64,000 bases of DNA from Bradyrhizobium guangzhouense (GCF_004114955.1 NZ_CP030053.1:2790001-2854000), one strand, 5' to 3'; positions 1 to 9,379 are shown, numbered from the stretch's first letter. Notes: generated by a model from the letters alone, not told the origin. Numbers and translations: made by a program.

Positions 1-146
1 AGCGGCGCCAGGATCGAGATCAGCACGATCAGCGCGAGCAGGACCGTGGCCGCCGCGATGATCGGCGTCGAGGTCAGGAACCCGAGACGCGGCCGCAACG
101 GCGACGTGATCGGAATCGAGGACTGGGGAAGGCTATCGACCGTCAT
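1..146 (-). CDS. ABC transporter permease, DppC/OppC type (N-terminal part)
   Basis: Only the first 48 or so codons lie in the window; the gene runs off the left edge. The ATG is 20 bp downstream of the stop of the DppB-type permease on the same strand, so the two are cotranscribed. The visible protein has a short polar Ser/Pro/Arg N-terminus and then a hydrophobic helix (TPIIAAATVLLALIVLISIL), the usual start of the second inner-membrane permease of a peptide/nickel ABC importer. The family assignment rests on this short segment and on context; the transporter ATPases would be expected further left. Confidence 0.75.
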   Translation of the reverse strand, partial: MTVDSLPQSSIPITSPLRPRLGFLTSTPIIAAATVLLALIVLISILAP

Positions 147-166
147 TGTTGTTCTAGTCCTTAGCC

Positions 167-1108
167 TTAGTACCGGATGCGGGGATCGAGCAGCGTGTAG
201 GCGACGTCGATCAGCAGATTGACGACGACGTAGATCAGCGAGGTCAAGAGGATCATCGCCTGGATCACCGGATAGTCGCGCGCCAGCACCGCATCGACGG
301 TGAGGCGGCCGATGCCGGGAATGTTGAACACGCTCTCGGTGACGACGACGCCCGAGATCAGCAGCGCAAATCCGGTGCCGATCACGGTGATCACCGGCAC
401 CGCGGCGTTGCGCAGTGCGTGCCGCAGCATCACCGCGACCTCGTTGATGCCCTTGGCGCGCGCCGTCCGCACGTAATCTTCGCCGAGTACGTCGAGCATC
501 GCCGCGCGCGTCATGCGCGCGATCAGCGCGATGTAGATGAAGGAGAGTGCGCAGGTCGGCAGGATGATGCGCTCGAAGAACGGCCCGAAGCCCGCGCTGA
601 TGCTCTTGAAGCCCTGCACCGGCACCCAGCGCAGGTCGATCGCAAACACCTGGATCAGGACATAGCCGACCACGAACACCGGCACCGAGAAGCCCAGCAC
701 GGACAGCCCCATCACGCAGCGGTCGATCCAGGTGCCGTGCTTCCAGGCCGCGATGACGCCGAGCGGCACCGCGACGATGACGGCGAGGATGATGGTCGAG
801 AGCGCAATCGAGATCGACGGCTCGACGCGCTGTCCGATCATCTTCATGACCGGCAGGTTGGAGATCAGCGACGTTCCGAGATCACCGTGCAGCAGCTTGT
901 TCAGCCAGGTGATGAACTGAACGATCAAGGGCTCGTTGAGGCCGAGCGAAGTGCGGATACGCTCCAGCCGTTCCGGCGTCGCATTGTCGCCGGCGAGGAT
1001 GGCGGCGGGGTCACCCGGGGTCAGCCGCAGCAGCAGGAACACGAAAAGCGCGACGACGCCCATCACGGGCACGGCGGCGAAAATTCGGCGAAGGAGATAT
1101 CCGAGCAA
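167..1108 (-). CDS. ABC transporter permease, DppB/OppB type
   Basis: Inner-membrane permease of a peptide/nickel/opine-class ABC importer, 313 aa, the normal length for DppB. It begins with the typical MLGYLLRRI start and first helix, followed by the periplasmic TPGDPA segment, and has about six membrane helices. The cytoplasmic EAA loop that contacts the ATPase is visible as EDYVRTARAKG near residue 215, and the protein ends in LLDPRIRY, also typical. It is followed 20 bp later by a DppC-type gene. The binding proteins for this transporter are probably the two divergent genes at 2745 and 4457. The substrate is unknown. Confidence 0.93.
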   Translation of the reverse strand: MLGYLLRRIFAAVPVMGVVALFVFLLLRLTPGDPAAILAGDNATPERLERIRTSLGLNEPLIVQFITWLNKLLHGDLGTSLISNLPVMKMIGQRVEPSISIALSTIILAVIVAVPLGVIAAWKHGTWIDRCVMGLSVLGFSVPVFVVGYVLIQVFAIDLRWVPVQGFKSISAGFGPFFERIILPTCALSFIYIALIARMTRAAMLDVLGEDYVRTARAKGINEVAVMLRHALRNAAVPVITVIGTGFALLISGVVVTESVFNIPGIGRLTVDAVLARDYPVIQAMILLTSLIYVVVNLLIDVAYTLLDPRIRY

Positions 1109-1240
1109 GTGGGATCCGTCAGATGAGAGTTAAATCGTCGGCAGCGGTCATGGTCCGTCCTGCCACCAGCCTAACATTTCAGCAATTCCCGTGCCATCGG
1201 GACCACAGATTTCGCAGTGCGGCCAGTTGTTTTGATAGCG

Positions 1241-1323
1241 CGTCATTCCGGGGCGCGGCGAAGACGCGAACCCGGAATCTCGAGATTCCGGGTTCGATGC
1301 TGGCGCATCGCCCCGGAATGACG
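1241..1323. repeat. Nested palindromic intergenic repeat
   Basis: A hairpin-like unit between the M20 peptidase and the permease. The outer arms are CGTCATTCCGGGGCG (1241-1255) and its reverse complement (1309-1323). Inside lies a perfect 28-bp palindrome centred on CTCGAG (about 1268-1295). Elements of this form are dispersed in Bradyrhizobium intergenic DNA. It could fold in mRNA of the minus-strand operon and attenuate or stabilise it, but that is inference. Confidence 0.7.
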
Positions 1324-1330
1324 ACCCTCA

Positions 1331-2461
1331 TCACTCCAGCGTTGCCAGCAGTCCCGCCATCAACCGACCGCGCTCGACGAGGCTCTCGACATCGATATGC
1401 TCCTCCAGCGTATGGGCATTGGCGCCGCGCACGCCGAGGCCGTCGAGCGTCGGAATGCCCATCGCGCCGGTAAAGTTGCCGTCGGATCCGCCGCCGGAGC
1501 TCGCATGGGGTAATTCCGCGCCGAGAGATTTGGCGATGCCGCGCGCCTTTTCATACAGCGCCATGGTGCCGGCATCCGGCTCCCACACCGGCCGCGTCAC
1601 GCCGCGCGTCACCTTGAAGGCGACGTCGTTGGTGGTGCCCGACAGCGCCAGCATGCGTTCGACGCCGCGGTCGAGATCGGCCTGTCGCTTGGCCATCGAC
1701 AGCGCTTCGCCGGTGGCGGTTGTTGCAACGCAATTGACCCATTGTCCGCCATGCACGATGCCGACCGAGAAGGTGCAATCCTCCGTCGTCATTGCGTCGA
1801 TCGCGAGAATCTGCCGCGCCATCTCGCGAATGGCGGAACGTCCGGACGACAATGTCGCGCCGGCGTGGCTAGGCCGCCCGGTCGCCTCGAGGTTGAAGCG
1901 GGCAATGGCATAACGTCCGGTGGTGACGCCGTTGTCGGCGCGGCCGGGCTCGGGCACCAGCACGTATTTGTTGCGCGCGGCCTCCGCCTCGATGAGGTCG
2001 CGCGTCGAGGGCGTGCCGACTTCCTCGTCCGGCGTGAACAGCACGGTGATCGGCAGCGGCGTGGTGAAGGACGCGCGCGCCAGTTGCCGGATTGCTTCCA
2101 GCGAGAGGTAGTTGCCGCCCTTCATGTCGAAGATGCCGGGGCCGTAGCAACGGTTGCCGTCGCGCCGCCATTTCAACTTCTCGATGGTGCCGACGGGATG
2201 GACAGTATCCATGTGTCCGGCGATCAGGATGCCCGGCTCGCCTTGCCTGGGATGGGGAAAACGCGCGCGGATGGCGCCGCCGAAGCCCTGGCGGCCGGCG
2301 ATGCGCTCGATGGTCGCACCCATGATCGCCATATCCCGCGCTGCGATATCGAGCATGCGGTTGACCGCGCTCGCGTCCCAGGTCGGGCTCTCGCATTCGA
2401 CCCAGGTGCGCAGACCTTCGAGCATGGCCTCGGAATCAAAGGGGAGATTGGCTGGATTCAT
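1331..2461 (-). CDS. M20-family metallopeptidase (glutamate carboxypeptidase-like)
   Basis: Zinc-dependent exopeptidase or deacylase of the M20/ArgE/CPG2 family, 376 aa. The metal-site motifs are present in order: GHMDTVHP, FDMKGG, DEEVGTP (general-base Glu and bridging residues), and near the C-terminus SGGGSDGN. The longer open frame upstream has no family similarity by eye, so the ATG beginning MNPANLPFD is preferred. There is no signal peptide, so the enzyme is cytoplasmic. It lies upstream of the DppB/DppC-type permeases on the same strand, which suggests it cleaves the imported peptide or N-acyl amino acid. The 222-bp gap before the permease holds a palindromic repeat. Confidence 0.9.
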   Translation of the reverse strand: MNPANLPFDSEAMLEGLRTWVECESPTWDASAVNRMLDIAARDMAIMGATIERIAGRQGFGGAIRARFPHPRQGEPGILIAGHMDTVHPVGTIEKLKWRRDGNRCYGPGIFDMKGGNYLSLEAIRQLARASFTTPLPITVLFTPDEEVGTPSTRDLIEAEAARNKYVLVPEPGRADNGVTTGRYAIARFNLEATGRPSHAGATLSSGRSAIREMARQILAIDAMTTEDCTFSVGIVHGGQWVNCVATTATGEALSMAKRQADLDRGVERMLALSGTTNDVAFKVTRGVTRPVWEPDAGTMALYEKARGIAKSLGAELPHASSGGGSDGNFTGAMGIPTLDGLGVRGANAHTLEEHIDVESLVERGRLMAGLLATLE

Positions 2462-2744
2462 CTTAATGTCTCTCAAGCTTCGAAAGATGGAATGCGCGTT
2501 GCATCGGCGCTGGCAGGACAAGCAGACAGGACATGCGGAGTGAGTTGTAGAGCCAATCCGATCTTTGTGGAGCCCGCGCGTTGCGATGCCGTGGGCTGCG
2601 CCGAAACCGGATTGACGCGCCCAAGACGGTCTGCAAGTCTCGAAAAGATAAAGGCATTGCATGAGGTTAGTTCGCCTAAGGAACGAACCGAATGCTCAAC
2701 CAATAACCTGCCTTTGAACAGTTTCACGTCAGGAGAAACTTTTT
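2462..2744. promoter_or_regulatory. Divergent intergenic region of the peptide transporter locus
   Basis: This 283-bp region separates the minus-strand peptidase/permease genes from the plus-strand binding-protein genes and must hold both promoters. A clear ribosome binding site, AGGAGAAAC, sits just upstream of the ATG at 2745. An inverted repeat, GTTCG-N9-CGAAC (about 2671-2689), could be an operator. I see no convincing sigma-70 -35/-10 pair. Confidence 0.4.
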
Positions 2745-4355
2745 ATGTTGAACTTGATGCGCCGGGGGCGTCGCGCGATCGCCTCCAAACTTGCGCTGTC
2801 GGTCGTCGCGCTTGCAACGGCGATGGCCTCGCCGGTGTTTGCAGCGGGCAAGACCATCACCGCGGTGATGCATTCGGATCTGCGCATCATCGATCCGATC
2901 TTCACCACCGCCTACATCACGCGCGATCACGGCTACATGGTCTATGACACCCTGATCGCGACGGACTCGAATTTCAAGATCCAGCCGCAGATGGCGGACT
3001 GGAAGATCTCCGACGACAAGCTCACCTACACCTTCACGCTGCGCGACGGCCTGAAATGGCATGACGGCGCGCCGGTGACCGCGGAAGACTGCGTTGCCTC
3101 GCTGAAGCGCTGGGCCGCGGTCGACGGCATGGGCCAGCAGTTGATGCAGTTCACCGCGAGCATCGAGGCGACCGATCCCAAGACGATCACGCTGAAACTC
3201 AAGGAACCCTACGGGCTGGTGCTCGAGTCGATCGGCAAGCCGTCCTCGCGCGTCGCCTTCATGATGCCGAAGCGTCTGGCCGAGACGCCGCCGGACAAGC
3301 AGATTCCGGAGCAGATCGGTTCGGGTCCGTTCAAGTTCGTGCAGGGCGAATTCCAGCCCGGCGTGAAGGCGGTGTACGAGAGGAATCCCGATTACGTGCC
3401 GCGCAAGGAGCCGGCGAGCTGGACCGCAGGCGGCAAGGTGGTGAAGGTCGACCGCGTCGAGTGGATCACCATGCCGGACTCGCAGACCGCGGTGAACGCG
3501 CTGCAATCGGGCGACATCGACTTCATGGAAGTGCCGCCGTGGGATCTGTTGCCGGTGCTCGAAGGCAATCCCGACCTCAAGGTCGAGACGTTGAACAAGT
3601 TCGGCTACCAGACGCTCGGTCGCATGAACTTCCTGTATCCGCCGTTCGACAATCCGAAGATCCGCCGTGCGGCGCTTCTGGCAATGAACCAGAAGGACGT
3701 GCTCGACGCGCTCGTCGGCAATCCGAAATACTACAAGATCTGCGGCGCCTTCTTCATCTGCGACACGCCCTTCGCAACCGATGTCGGCGCGGAATCGCTG
3801 ATCAAGGGCAACGGCATGGCGGAAGCCAAGAAGCTGCTCGCCGAGTCCGGCTATGACGGTACGCCCGTCGTGGTCATGGTGCCCGGTGACGTCGTGACGC
3901 TGAAGGCGCAGCCGACGGTGGCCGTGCAGCTGCTCCGCGAAGCCGGCTTCAAGGTCGATGCGCAGGCGACCGACTGGCAGACTGTGGTGAGCCGCAGAGC
4001 CAGCCAGAAGCCCCCGAAGGAGGGCGGCTGGAACATGTTCTTCACCAACTGGGTCAGCGCCGACGTGTCCAACCCGATCTCCAATCTCTCGATCGGCGGC
4101 CAGGGCAAGAAGGGCGGCTGGTTTGGCTGGGCGGAGGACGCCAAGATCGAGAAGCTCAAGGACGACTTCGTCCGCGCCGCCTCGCTCGACGATCAGAAGA
4201 AGATCGCGACCGAGATCCAGAAGGAAGCCTATGACCAGGTGATCTACATCCCGCTTGGTCAGTATCTGGCGCCGAGCGCCTGGCGGAAGTCGCTGTCCGG
4301 CGTGCTCGACGGCCCGGCGACGCCGATCTTCTGGAACATCGACAAGTCGGAGTAA
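2745..4355 (+). CDS. ABC transporter substrate-binding protein, SBP_bac_5 (DppA/OppA) family, copy 1
   Basis: Periplasmic solute-binding protein of the peptide/nickel/opine class, 536 aa. The Sec signal peptide has an RRGRR basic start, a hydrophobic core (ALSVVALATAMAS) and cleavage after VFA-A. The mature protein has the family signature LTYTFTLRDGLKWHDG near residues 90-105. A strong Shine-Dalgarno (AGGAGAAAC) supports the start. It is followed by a hairpin terminator and then by a second copy of the same length that is very similar along its whole length, a tandem duplication. It probably feeds the divergent permeases at 1-1108. Confidence 0.93.
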   Translation: MLNLMRRGRRAIASKLALSVVALATAMASPVFAAGKTITAVMHSDLRIIDPIFTTAYITRDHGYMVYDTLIATDSNFKIQPQMADWKISDDKLTYTFTLRDGLKWHDGAPVTAEDCVASLKRWAAVDGMGQQLMQFTASIEATDPKTITLKLKEPYGLVLESIGKPSSRVAFMMPKRLAETPPDKQIPEQIGSGPFKFVQGEFQPGVKAVYERNPDYVPRKEPASWTAGGKVVKVDRVEWITMPDSQTAVNALQSGDIDFMEVPPWDLLPVLEGNPDLKVETLNKFGYQTLGRMNFLYPPFDNPKIRRAALLAMNQKDVLDALVGNPKYYKICGAFFICDTPFATDVGAESLIKGNGMAEAKKLLAESGYDGTPVVVMVPGDVVTLKAQPTVAVQLLREAGFKVDAQATDWQTVVSRRASQKPPKEGGWNMFFTNWVSADVSNPISNLSIGGQGKKGGWFGWAEDAKIEKLKDDFVRAASLDDQKKIATEIQKEAYDQVIYIPLGQYLAPSAWRKSLSGVLDGPATPIFWNIDKSE

Positions 4356-4372
4356 GGCCAAGTCGAAACGAG

Positions 4373-4403
4373 CGAAGGGCGCATTCGGCGCCCTTCGTCT
4401 TTT
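4373..4403 (+). terminator. Rho-independent terminator after binding-protein copy 1
   Basis: Stem CGAAGGGCG (4373-4381) pairs with CGCCCTTCG (4389-4397), with one further C-G pair and a short loop, followed by TCTTTT. It lies 18 bp after the stop codon. Partial termination here could let copy 1 be expressed more than copy 2. Confidence 0.85.
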
Positions 4404-4456
4404 CCATCGATCAGCGCCGTGTTTGCAGCGGCGCCGCTCTCGCCAGGAGGACTTCG

Positions 4457-6067
4457 ATGTTCCAACTCATGCGGCGGGGGCGTCGCACGTTCGCCTCCAA
4501 AGTTGCGCTGTCGGTCGTCGCGCTTTCGACGGCGATCGCCTCGCCCGTGCTTGCGGCGGGCAAGACCATCACCGCCGTGATGCATTCGGATCTGCGCATC
4601 CTCGATCCGATTTTCACCAGCGCCTATATCGCGCGTGACCATGGCTACATGGTCTTCGACACGCTGATCGCGACGGATTCGAATTTCAAGATCCAGCCGC
4701 AGATGGCGGACTGGAAGATCTCGGACGACAAGCTCACCTACACCTTCACGCTGCGCGACGGCCTGAAATGGCATGATGGTACGCCGGTCACCGCCGAGGA
4801 TTGCGTTGCCTCGCTGAAGCGCTGGGCTGCGGTCGACAGCATGGGGCAGCAGATGATGCTGTTTACCGCGAGCATCGAGGCGACCGACACGAAGACCATC
4901 ACGCTGAAGCTGAAGGAGCCCTACGCGCTGGTGCTTGAGGCGATCGGCAAGCCGTCCTCGCGGGTCGCTTTCATGATGCCGAAGCGTCTCGCCGAGACGC
5001 CGGTGGACAAGCAGATCCCCGAGCAGATCGGCTCCGGTCCGTTCAAGTTCGTGCAGGATGAATTCCAGCCGGGCGTGAAGTCGGTCTATGTCAAGAACAC
5101 CGACTACGTTCCGCGCAAGGAGCCGCCGAGCTGGACCGCCGGCGGCAAGGTGGTGAAGGTCGACCGCGTCGAATGGATCACCATGCCGGACGCGCAGACG
5201 GCATTGAACGCGCTGCAGTCGGGCGACATCGATTTCATGGAAGTGCCTGCCATCGAAATGTTGCCGACCATTGAGGCCGACAAGGACCTCAAGGTTGATA
5301 TCCTGAACAAGTTCGGATTCCAGACCGGCGCGCGGATGAATTTCCTTCATCCGCCATTCGACAACGTCAAGGTTCGTCGCGCAGCATTCTTGGCGGTCAA
5401 CCAGAAGGACGTGCTCGATGCGCTGATCGGCAATCCCAAATACTACAAGACGTGCGCTGCGGCCTTCATCTGCGACACGCCGTTCGCGACGGAGATTGGC
5501 GGTGAGGTCCTCGCGAAGGGCGGCGATATGGCTGCGGCCAGAAAGGCGCTCGCCGAGTCCGGCTACGACGGGACGCCGGTTGTGCTCATGGCGCCGGGCG
5601 ACGTCGTGACGCTGAAGGCTCAACCGATCGTAATGGCCCAGCAACTGCGCGAAGCCGGCTTCAAGGTTGATTTGCAGGCCACCGATTGGCAGACGGTGGT
5701 AAGCCGGCGCGCCAGCCAGAAGCCTCCGAAGGAGGGGGGCTGGGACATGTTCGTCACAAACTTTGTCAGCGCCGACGCCTCGAACCCGATTTCCAACATC
5801 GCCGTCGGTGGGCAGGGCAAGAAGGGCGGCTGGTTCGGCTGGCCCGAGGACGCCAAGGTCGAGCAGCTCAAGGACGCGTTCGTTCGGGCTGGATCGCTTG
5901 ATGAGCAGAAGAAGATCGCGGCCGAGATCCAGAAGGAAGCTTACGATCAGGTGCTATACATACCGCTCGGCCAGTATCAATCGCCGAGCGCGTGGCGGAA
6001 GTCGCTCTCCGGCGTGATCGAGGGCCCCGCGACCCCGGTGTTCTGGAACATCGACAAGTCGGAGTGA
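4457..6067 (+). CDS. ABC transporter substrate-binding protein, SBP_bac_5 family, copy 2
   Basis: A paralogue of the preceding gene: same length (536 aa), the same architecture, and by eye roughly 80 percent identical. The signal peptide cleaves at VLA-AG. Differences cluster where ligand-pocket loops would be expected: around residues 260-285 (copy 1 has PPWDLLPVLEGNPDLKVETL, copy 2 has PAIEMLPTIEADKDLKVDIL) and around residues 335-370. This suggests the two copies may bind different ligands for a shared permease. An AGGAGG-type ribosome site (CAGGAGGACTTCG) precedes the ATG. Confidence 0.93.
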   Translation: MFQLMRRGRRTFASKVALSVVALSTAIASPVLAAGKTITAVMHSDLRILDPIFTSAYIARDHGYMVFDTLIATDSNFKIQPQMADWKISDDKLTYTFTLRDGLKWHDGTPVTAEDCVASLKRWAAVDSMGQQMMLFTASIEATDTKTITLKLKEPYALVLEAIGKPSSRVAFMMPKRLAETPVDKQIPEQIGSGPFKFVQDEFQPGVKSVYVKNTDYVPRKEPPSWTAGGKVVKVDRVEWITMPDAQTALNALQSGDIDFMEVPAIEMLPTIEADKDLKVDILNKFGFQTGARMNFLHPPFDNVKVRRAAFLAVNQKDVLDALIGNPKYYKTCAAAFICDTPFATEIGGEVLAKGGDMAAARKALAESGYDGTPVVLMAPGDVVTLKAQPIVMAQQLREAGFKVDLQATDWQTVVSRRASQKPPKEGGWDMFVTNFVSADASNPISNIAVGGQGKKGGWFGWPEDAKVEQLKDAFVRAGSLDEQKKIAAEIQKEAYDQVLYIPLGQYQSPSAWRKSLSGVIEGPATPVFWNIDKSE

Positions 6068-6111
6068 CGAGGCAACGGAACGGGCTCCCGCACCTTCATA
6101 CCATCAACACG

Positions 6112-6145
6112 CGGCGCCGCTGTCATCAGCGGCGCCGTTGTCTTT
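6112..6145 (+). terminator. Rho-independent terminator after binding-protein copy 2
   Basis: Perfect 11-bp stem CGGCGCCGCTG / CAGCGGCGCCG (6112-6122 and 6127-6137) with the loop TCAT, followed by TTGTCTTTT. It closes the plus-strand binding-protein transcript. Confidence 0.88.
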
Positions 6146-6289
6146 TGCCGTTCCTCCTACAGCGGGAGCCCTTCGCCGAAAGCCGGGCGCCTTTAACTCT
6201 TCCAATTTCCAATTGTTGCTATTTGTTTCCAATCTGAAATAGATGGTTTGCTTCCCAGCACCACCTGCCTCCTTTTGATTTGAGCCTTC

Positions 6290-7915
6290 GTGCCGATCGA
6301 TTTTGCATTCCAGGCGATGGCCGCACGGTCGGATCGCGCGCCGGCGCGCTGGCGACGCCCGCTGCTGCGCTGGCTCGATGGTGTGGAGGCAGGCTGGGCC
6401 GTGCCGCTGCTCATCGCCTGCTTCGTCGCAAGCTGGACGCTGTATCTTGCCATCGCCTATGCCGGTAGCGGTCTGCACCCTGACACGCTCGAGGCCTGGA
6501 CGCTGGGGCGGAATTTCGCCTTCGGTTATCACAAGCATCCGCCGTTGATGGGCTGGGTCGCAGCAAGCTGGACCTTCATATTCCCGGTCAGCGACTTGTC
6601 GCTGCAACTGATGGCGATGGCGAACGCGGGGCTCGCGCTGTTCTTCGTCGATCGTGTCGCGCGGCAATTCGTCACCGGGCACAAGCGCATCCTGGTGCTG
6701 CTGCTGTTGATGCTGACGCCGGCCTATCAATTCCACGCCCAGCGCTTCAACGCCAACTCCGTGCTGCTGGCGACCTGGCCGCTGGCCACATGGTGTTTTC
6801 TGCGTGCGTTCGAAACGCGGTCCGTGTTCTGGGCGGTCGCGGCCGGATGCACCGCGGCGCTGGCCATGGTCGGCAAGTATTATTCGGTTTTCCTGGTCGC
6901 GAGCTTTGCGCTTGCTGCGCTGGCGCACCCCTCGCGTCGCGCCTATCTCACCTCGGCTTCGCCCTGGATATCGGTCGTGAGCGGGTTCGCGGTGCTGTCG
7001 CCGCACATCTACTGGCTGGCGGCCACGGGGGCGTCGACCTTCAGCTACGCGCTGGCCCATGCCGGCGGCAATGCCATCAGTTCGCTCCATGACGTGAAGA
7101 ATTTCCTGCTTGGGCTCGTCGCGGCCATGGGCGTTGCCGGGGGGATCTGGGTGCTGATCTCAGGCACGCGCCTGAAACAGTTTCCGGCCGACTTCGCCGC
7201 GATGAGCCCGGGCCTTCGCCTTCTCTTCTACGTCGCCATCGGCACGATCGTCCTGCCGGTTCTGACCTCGCTCGCGATGGGCACCGACCTGCCGTCGCTC
7301 TGGGCCTTGCAGGGGCTGTTTCTGTTCGTCGTGCTCATCGTCTGCGGCGCCCGCTACCCGATCGAGCGCTTCTACACCGTCAATGTCACGATCATTGTTG
7401 CAGGTGTTGCGCTGGTCGCCATCCTGGTCGTGGCCCCCATCCATGCCGTATATCGCAATATCAACGGCTACGAAGAGGGGCGGAATTTCTACGCGCAGGC
7501 CGCAAGCGAGCTCACCCGGCAATGGCACGAGTTGACCGGCGAGTCGCTCAGGGCCGTCAGCGGCGACGATTCGCTCGCTTTCGCCACCGCCTTCTACAGC
7601 CCCGACCATCCGCACTACGCAAGGCCGTTCGAGTACCAGTACAATTGGGGGCTGCCGCGCAAGACCACGCTCGATCGCGGCTGGGCCGCACTCTGCTTCA
7701 AGGGCCAGGACTCTTGCGCTCGCTGGATGGAATGGGTGTCCGCGCGCGCCGGGACATTCGTCCGGCGGGAATTCACCGTGCAGGCTTCGCTGTGGGGCCG
7801 ACCCGGCCTGTCCAGGGAGGTGGTCGTGCTGATGGTGCCGCCGCAGGCGAAGGGTGGGGAACCGCCGAAGAGCGCCGCACAGGACTTCAGCGCCAGCAAG
7901 CGCGGTTTGGACTAG
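6290..7915 (+). CDS. Glycosyltransferase family 39-like (PMT/ArnT-type) membrane protein
   Basis: Integral membrane protein of about 541 aa with 10-12 hydrophobic helices and a C-terminal soluble domain from about residue 380. The first periplasmic loop has acidic residues in HPDTLEAW followed by HKHPPLMGW, the arrangement used by lipid-phosphate-sugar-dependent transferases of the PMT/ArnT type to bind substrate. The coordinates use a GTG at 6290; an in-frame ATG at 6317 (MAARSDRAP) is an equally good start. It stands alone, with no sugar-lipid synthesis genes beside it. The family is fairly clear; the acceptor is unknown. Confidence 0.82.
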   Translation: MPIDFAFQAMAARSDRAPARWRRPLLRWLDGVEAGWAVPLLIACFVASWTLYLAIAYAGSGLHPDTLEAWTLGRNFAFGYHKHPPLMGWVAASWTFIFPVSDLSLQLMAMANAGLALFFVDRVARQFVTGHKRILVLLLLMLTPAYQFHAQRFNANSVLLATWPLATWCFLRAFETRSVFWAVAAGCTAALAMVGKYYSVFLVASFALAALAHPSRRAYLTSASPWISVVSGFAVLSPHIYWLAATGASTFSYALAHAGGNAISSLHDVKNFLLGLVAAMGVAGGIWVLISGTRLKQFPADFAAMSPGLRLLFYVAIGTIVLPVLTSLAMGTDLPSLWALQGLFLFVVLIVCGARYPIERFYTVNVTIIVAGVALVAILVVAPIHAVYRNINGYEEGRNFYAQAASELTRQWHELTGESLRAVSGDDSLAFATAFYSPDHPHYARPFEYQYNWGLPRKTTLDRGWAALCFKGQDSCARWMEWVSARAGTFVRREFTVQASLWGRPGLSREVVVLMVPPQAKGGEPPKSAAQDFSASKRGLD

Positions 7916-8119
7916 AGCCGTCTCTCAGCAGTGGCTGTCGCGAACCTGCTCGAGCCCTTCGCGGGCGAAGGGCGGATCGACTGCGGCTTGTTCAGCGCGC
8001 GACGCCACGGGCTCGGTGCGCTGCCGGTTCGATTCCCGGCGTTCGTCGTGCTGTTCCAGTTCCATTGAAGCGGCCTCTCGAATTGCTGCGGGACAACATC
8101 GGGACGGCTTCGATGTTCC

Positions 8120-9379
8120 TCACACGATCGGGCGATGATGCGGTTTGAACATGCGTCCCTTTTCCACGACAAGCACGATCGCGAGCGCCGCAAGCGTCGA
8201 CAGGAAGAAGCCGATCGAGAACGGCAGCAGCGTGCCGTCGAAACTCTGGCCGATCGCGGTGCCGACCACGATGCCGATCAGCGTCGTGATCGAGCCGTAG
8301 AGCGAGGAGGCCGTGCCGGCGATATGGCCCTGCGGCTCCATCGCGAGCGCAGTGAAATTGGCGACCATCATGCCGAACGAGAACATCATCAGCGCCGACA
8401 GCGCCATGAACAGGGCGAGCGGCAGCACGCCGAGGATCTCGGTCAGCAGCATGACGCCTGACACTGCAGCATAGAGCGAGAGCGCGCCGTGGGAGATCAC
8501 GCGCATGCCGAGCCGCCCGACCAGCCTGGAATTGAGAAATCCCGCGACGGCGGTGCCGGCCGCGATCGCGGCGAAGGCGAGCGGGAAGTAATGGCCGAGA
8601 TGATAGATCCCGGTGAAGACCTGCTGCGCGGAAAACACGAAAGCGAACAGCGCGCCCATGACGGCGCCGGCAGCGGTCGCATAGCCGATGGTCTGGCGAT
8701 TGGTGACGGTCTGGCGGAACGCCGAGAGCACGTCGGCGGGCGCAAGCGACCTGCGCTCCGCCTCGGGCAGCGTCTCCGGAAGCCGCCACACGCTCCAGGC
8801 CAGCGCGATGATGCCGTAGAGCATCAGCACGACGAAGATGCCGCGCCATTGCGTCACCAGCAGCACCGCCTGCCCGAACGAGGGCGCGATCACGGGCACG
8901 GCGATGAAGATCATCATGGCGAGCGACATCACGCTCGCCATGCGGCGGCCGGCATAGCAGTCGCGCACGATCGAGGTCGCGATCACGCGCGTTGCCGACG
9001 TACCGAGCCCCTGAAGCGCGCGGGCCAGCAGCAGAGTCTCGAAGGAGGGCGCCGCGACCGCCAGCACGCTCGCCACCGCATAGACCGCCATGCCGCCGAG
9101 CAGCACCGGCCGGCGTCCGAACCGGTCCGACAACGGGCCCATGATGAACTGGCCGGCGCCGAAGCCGATCAGGAAGGTCGACAGCACGAGCTGGAGATGG
9201 TTGGCGTTGGGAATGCTGAACGCCGCCCCGATATTGGGCAGCGCCGGCAGCATCATGTCCATCGCGAGCGGATTCAGCGCCATGATGGACGCGATCACCA
9301 CAACGAATTCGGGAAAACCCATCGGACGGTGTCCCGAGGACACCCATTCGTCGGCATTGACGTCGGACAAGCAGCTCAC
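8120..9379 (-). CDS. MFS multidrug efflux transporter, Bcr/CflA family
   Basis: Twelve-helix inner-membrane proton-driven drug exporter, 419 aa. Family hallmarks are the first helix ending in LAMDMMLPALPNIG, and the MFS motif A between helices 2 and 3 (GPLSDRFGRRPVLLGG). Later comes the helix 4-5 segment ALQGLGTSATRVIATSIVRD typical of Bcr/CflA (DHA1) proteins. It is transcribed convergently toward the GT39 gene and divergently from the GT87 gene. No regulator is adjacent. Confidence 0.92.
   Translation of the reverse strand: MSCLSDVNADEWVSSGHRPMGFPEFVVVIASIMALNPLAMDMMLPALPNIGAAFSIPNANHLQLVLSTFLIGFGAGQFIMGPLSDRFGRRPVLLGGMAVYAVASVLAVAAPSFETLLLARALQGLGTSATRVIATSIVRDCYAGRRMASVMSLAMMIFIAVPVIAPSFGQAVLLVTQWRGIFVVLMLYGIIALAWSVWRLPETLPEAERRSLAPADVLSAFRQTVTNRQTIGYATAAGAVMGALFAFVFSAQQVFTGIYHLGHYFPLAFAAIAAGTAVAGFLNSRLVGRLGMRVISHGALSLYAAVSGVMLLTEILGVLPLALFMALSALMMFSFGMMVANFTALAMEPQGHIAGTASSLYGSITTLIGIVVGTAIGQSFDGTLLPFSIGFFLSTLAALAIVLVVEKGRMFKPHHRPIV

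Noticed and set aside
2724..5644. Long minus-strand frames (over 450 codons) opposite the two peptide-binding-protein genes
   Set aside because: They are rich in Arg/His/Asp/Gly, lack signal or family motifs, and mirror the GC-rich third codon positions of the true genes on the plus strand.
8023..8040. GCCGGTTCGATTCCCGGC, similar to a tRNA T-arm, between the GT39 and MFS genes
   Set aside because: The stem does not pair in register (a C-C mismatch when the T-loop is set at seven bases), and no anticodon arm or acceptor can be found upstream.
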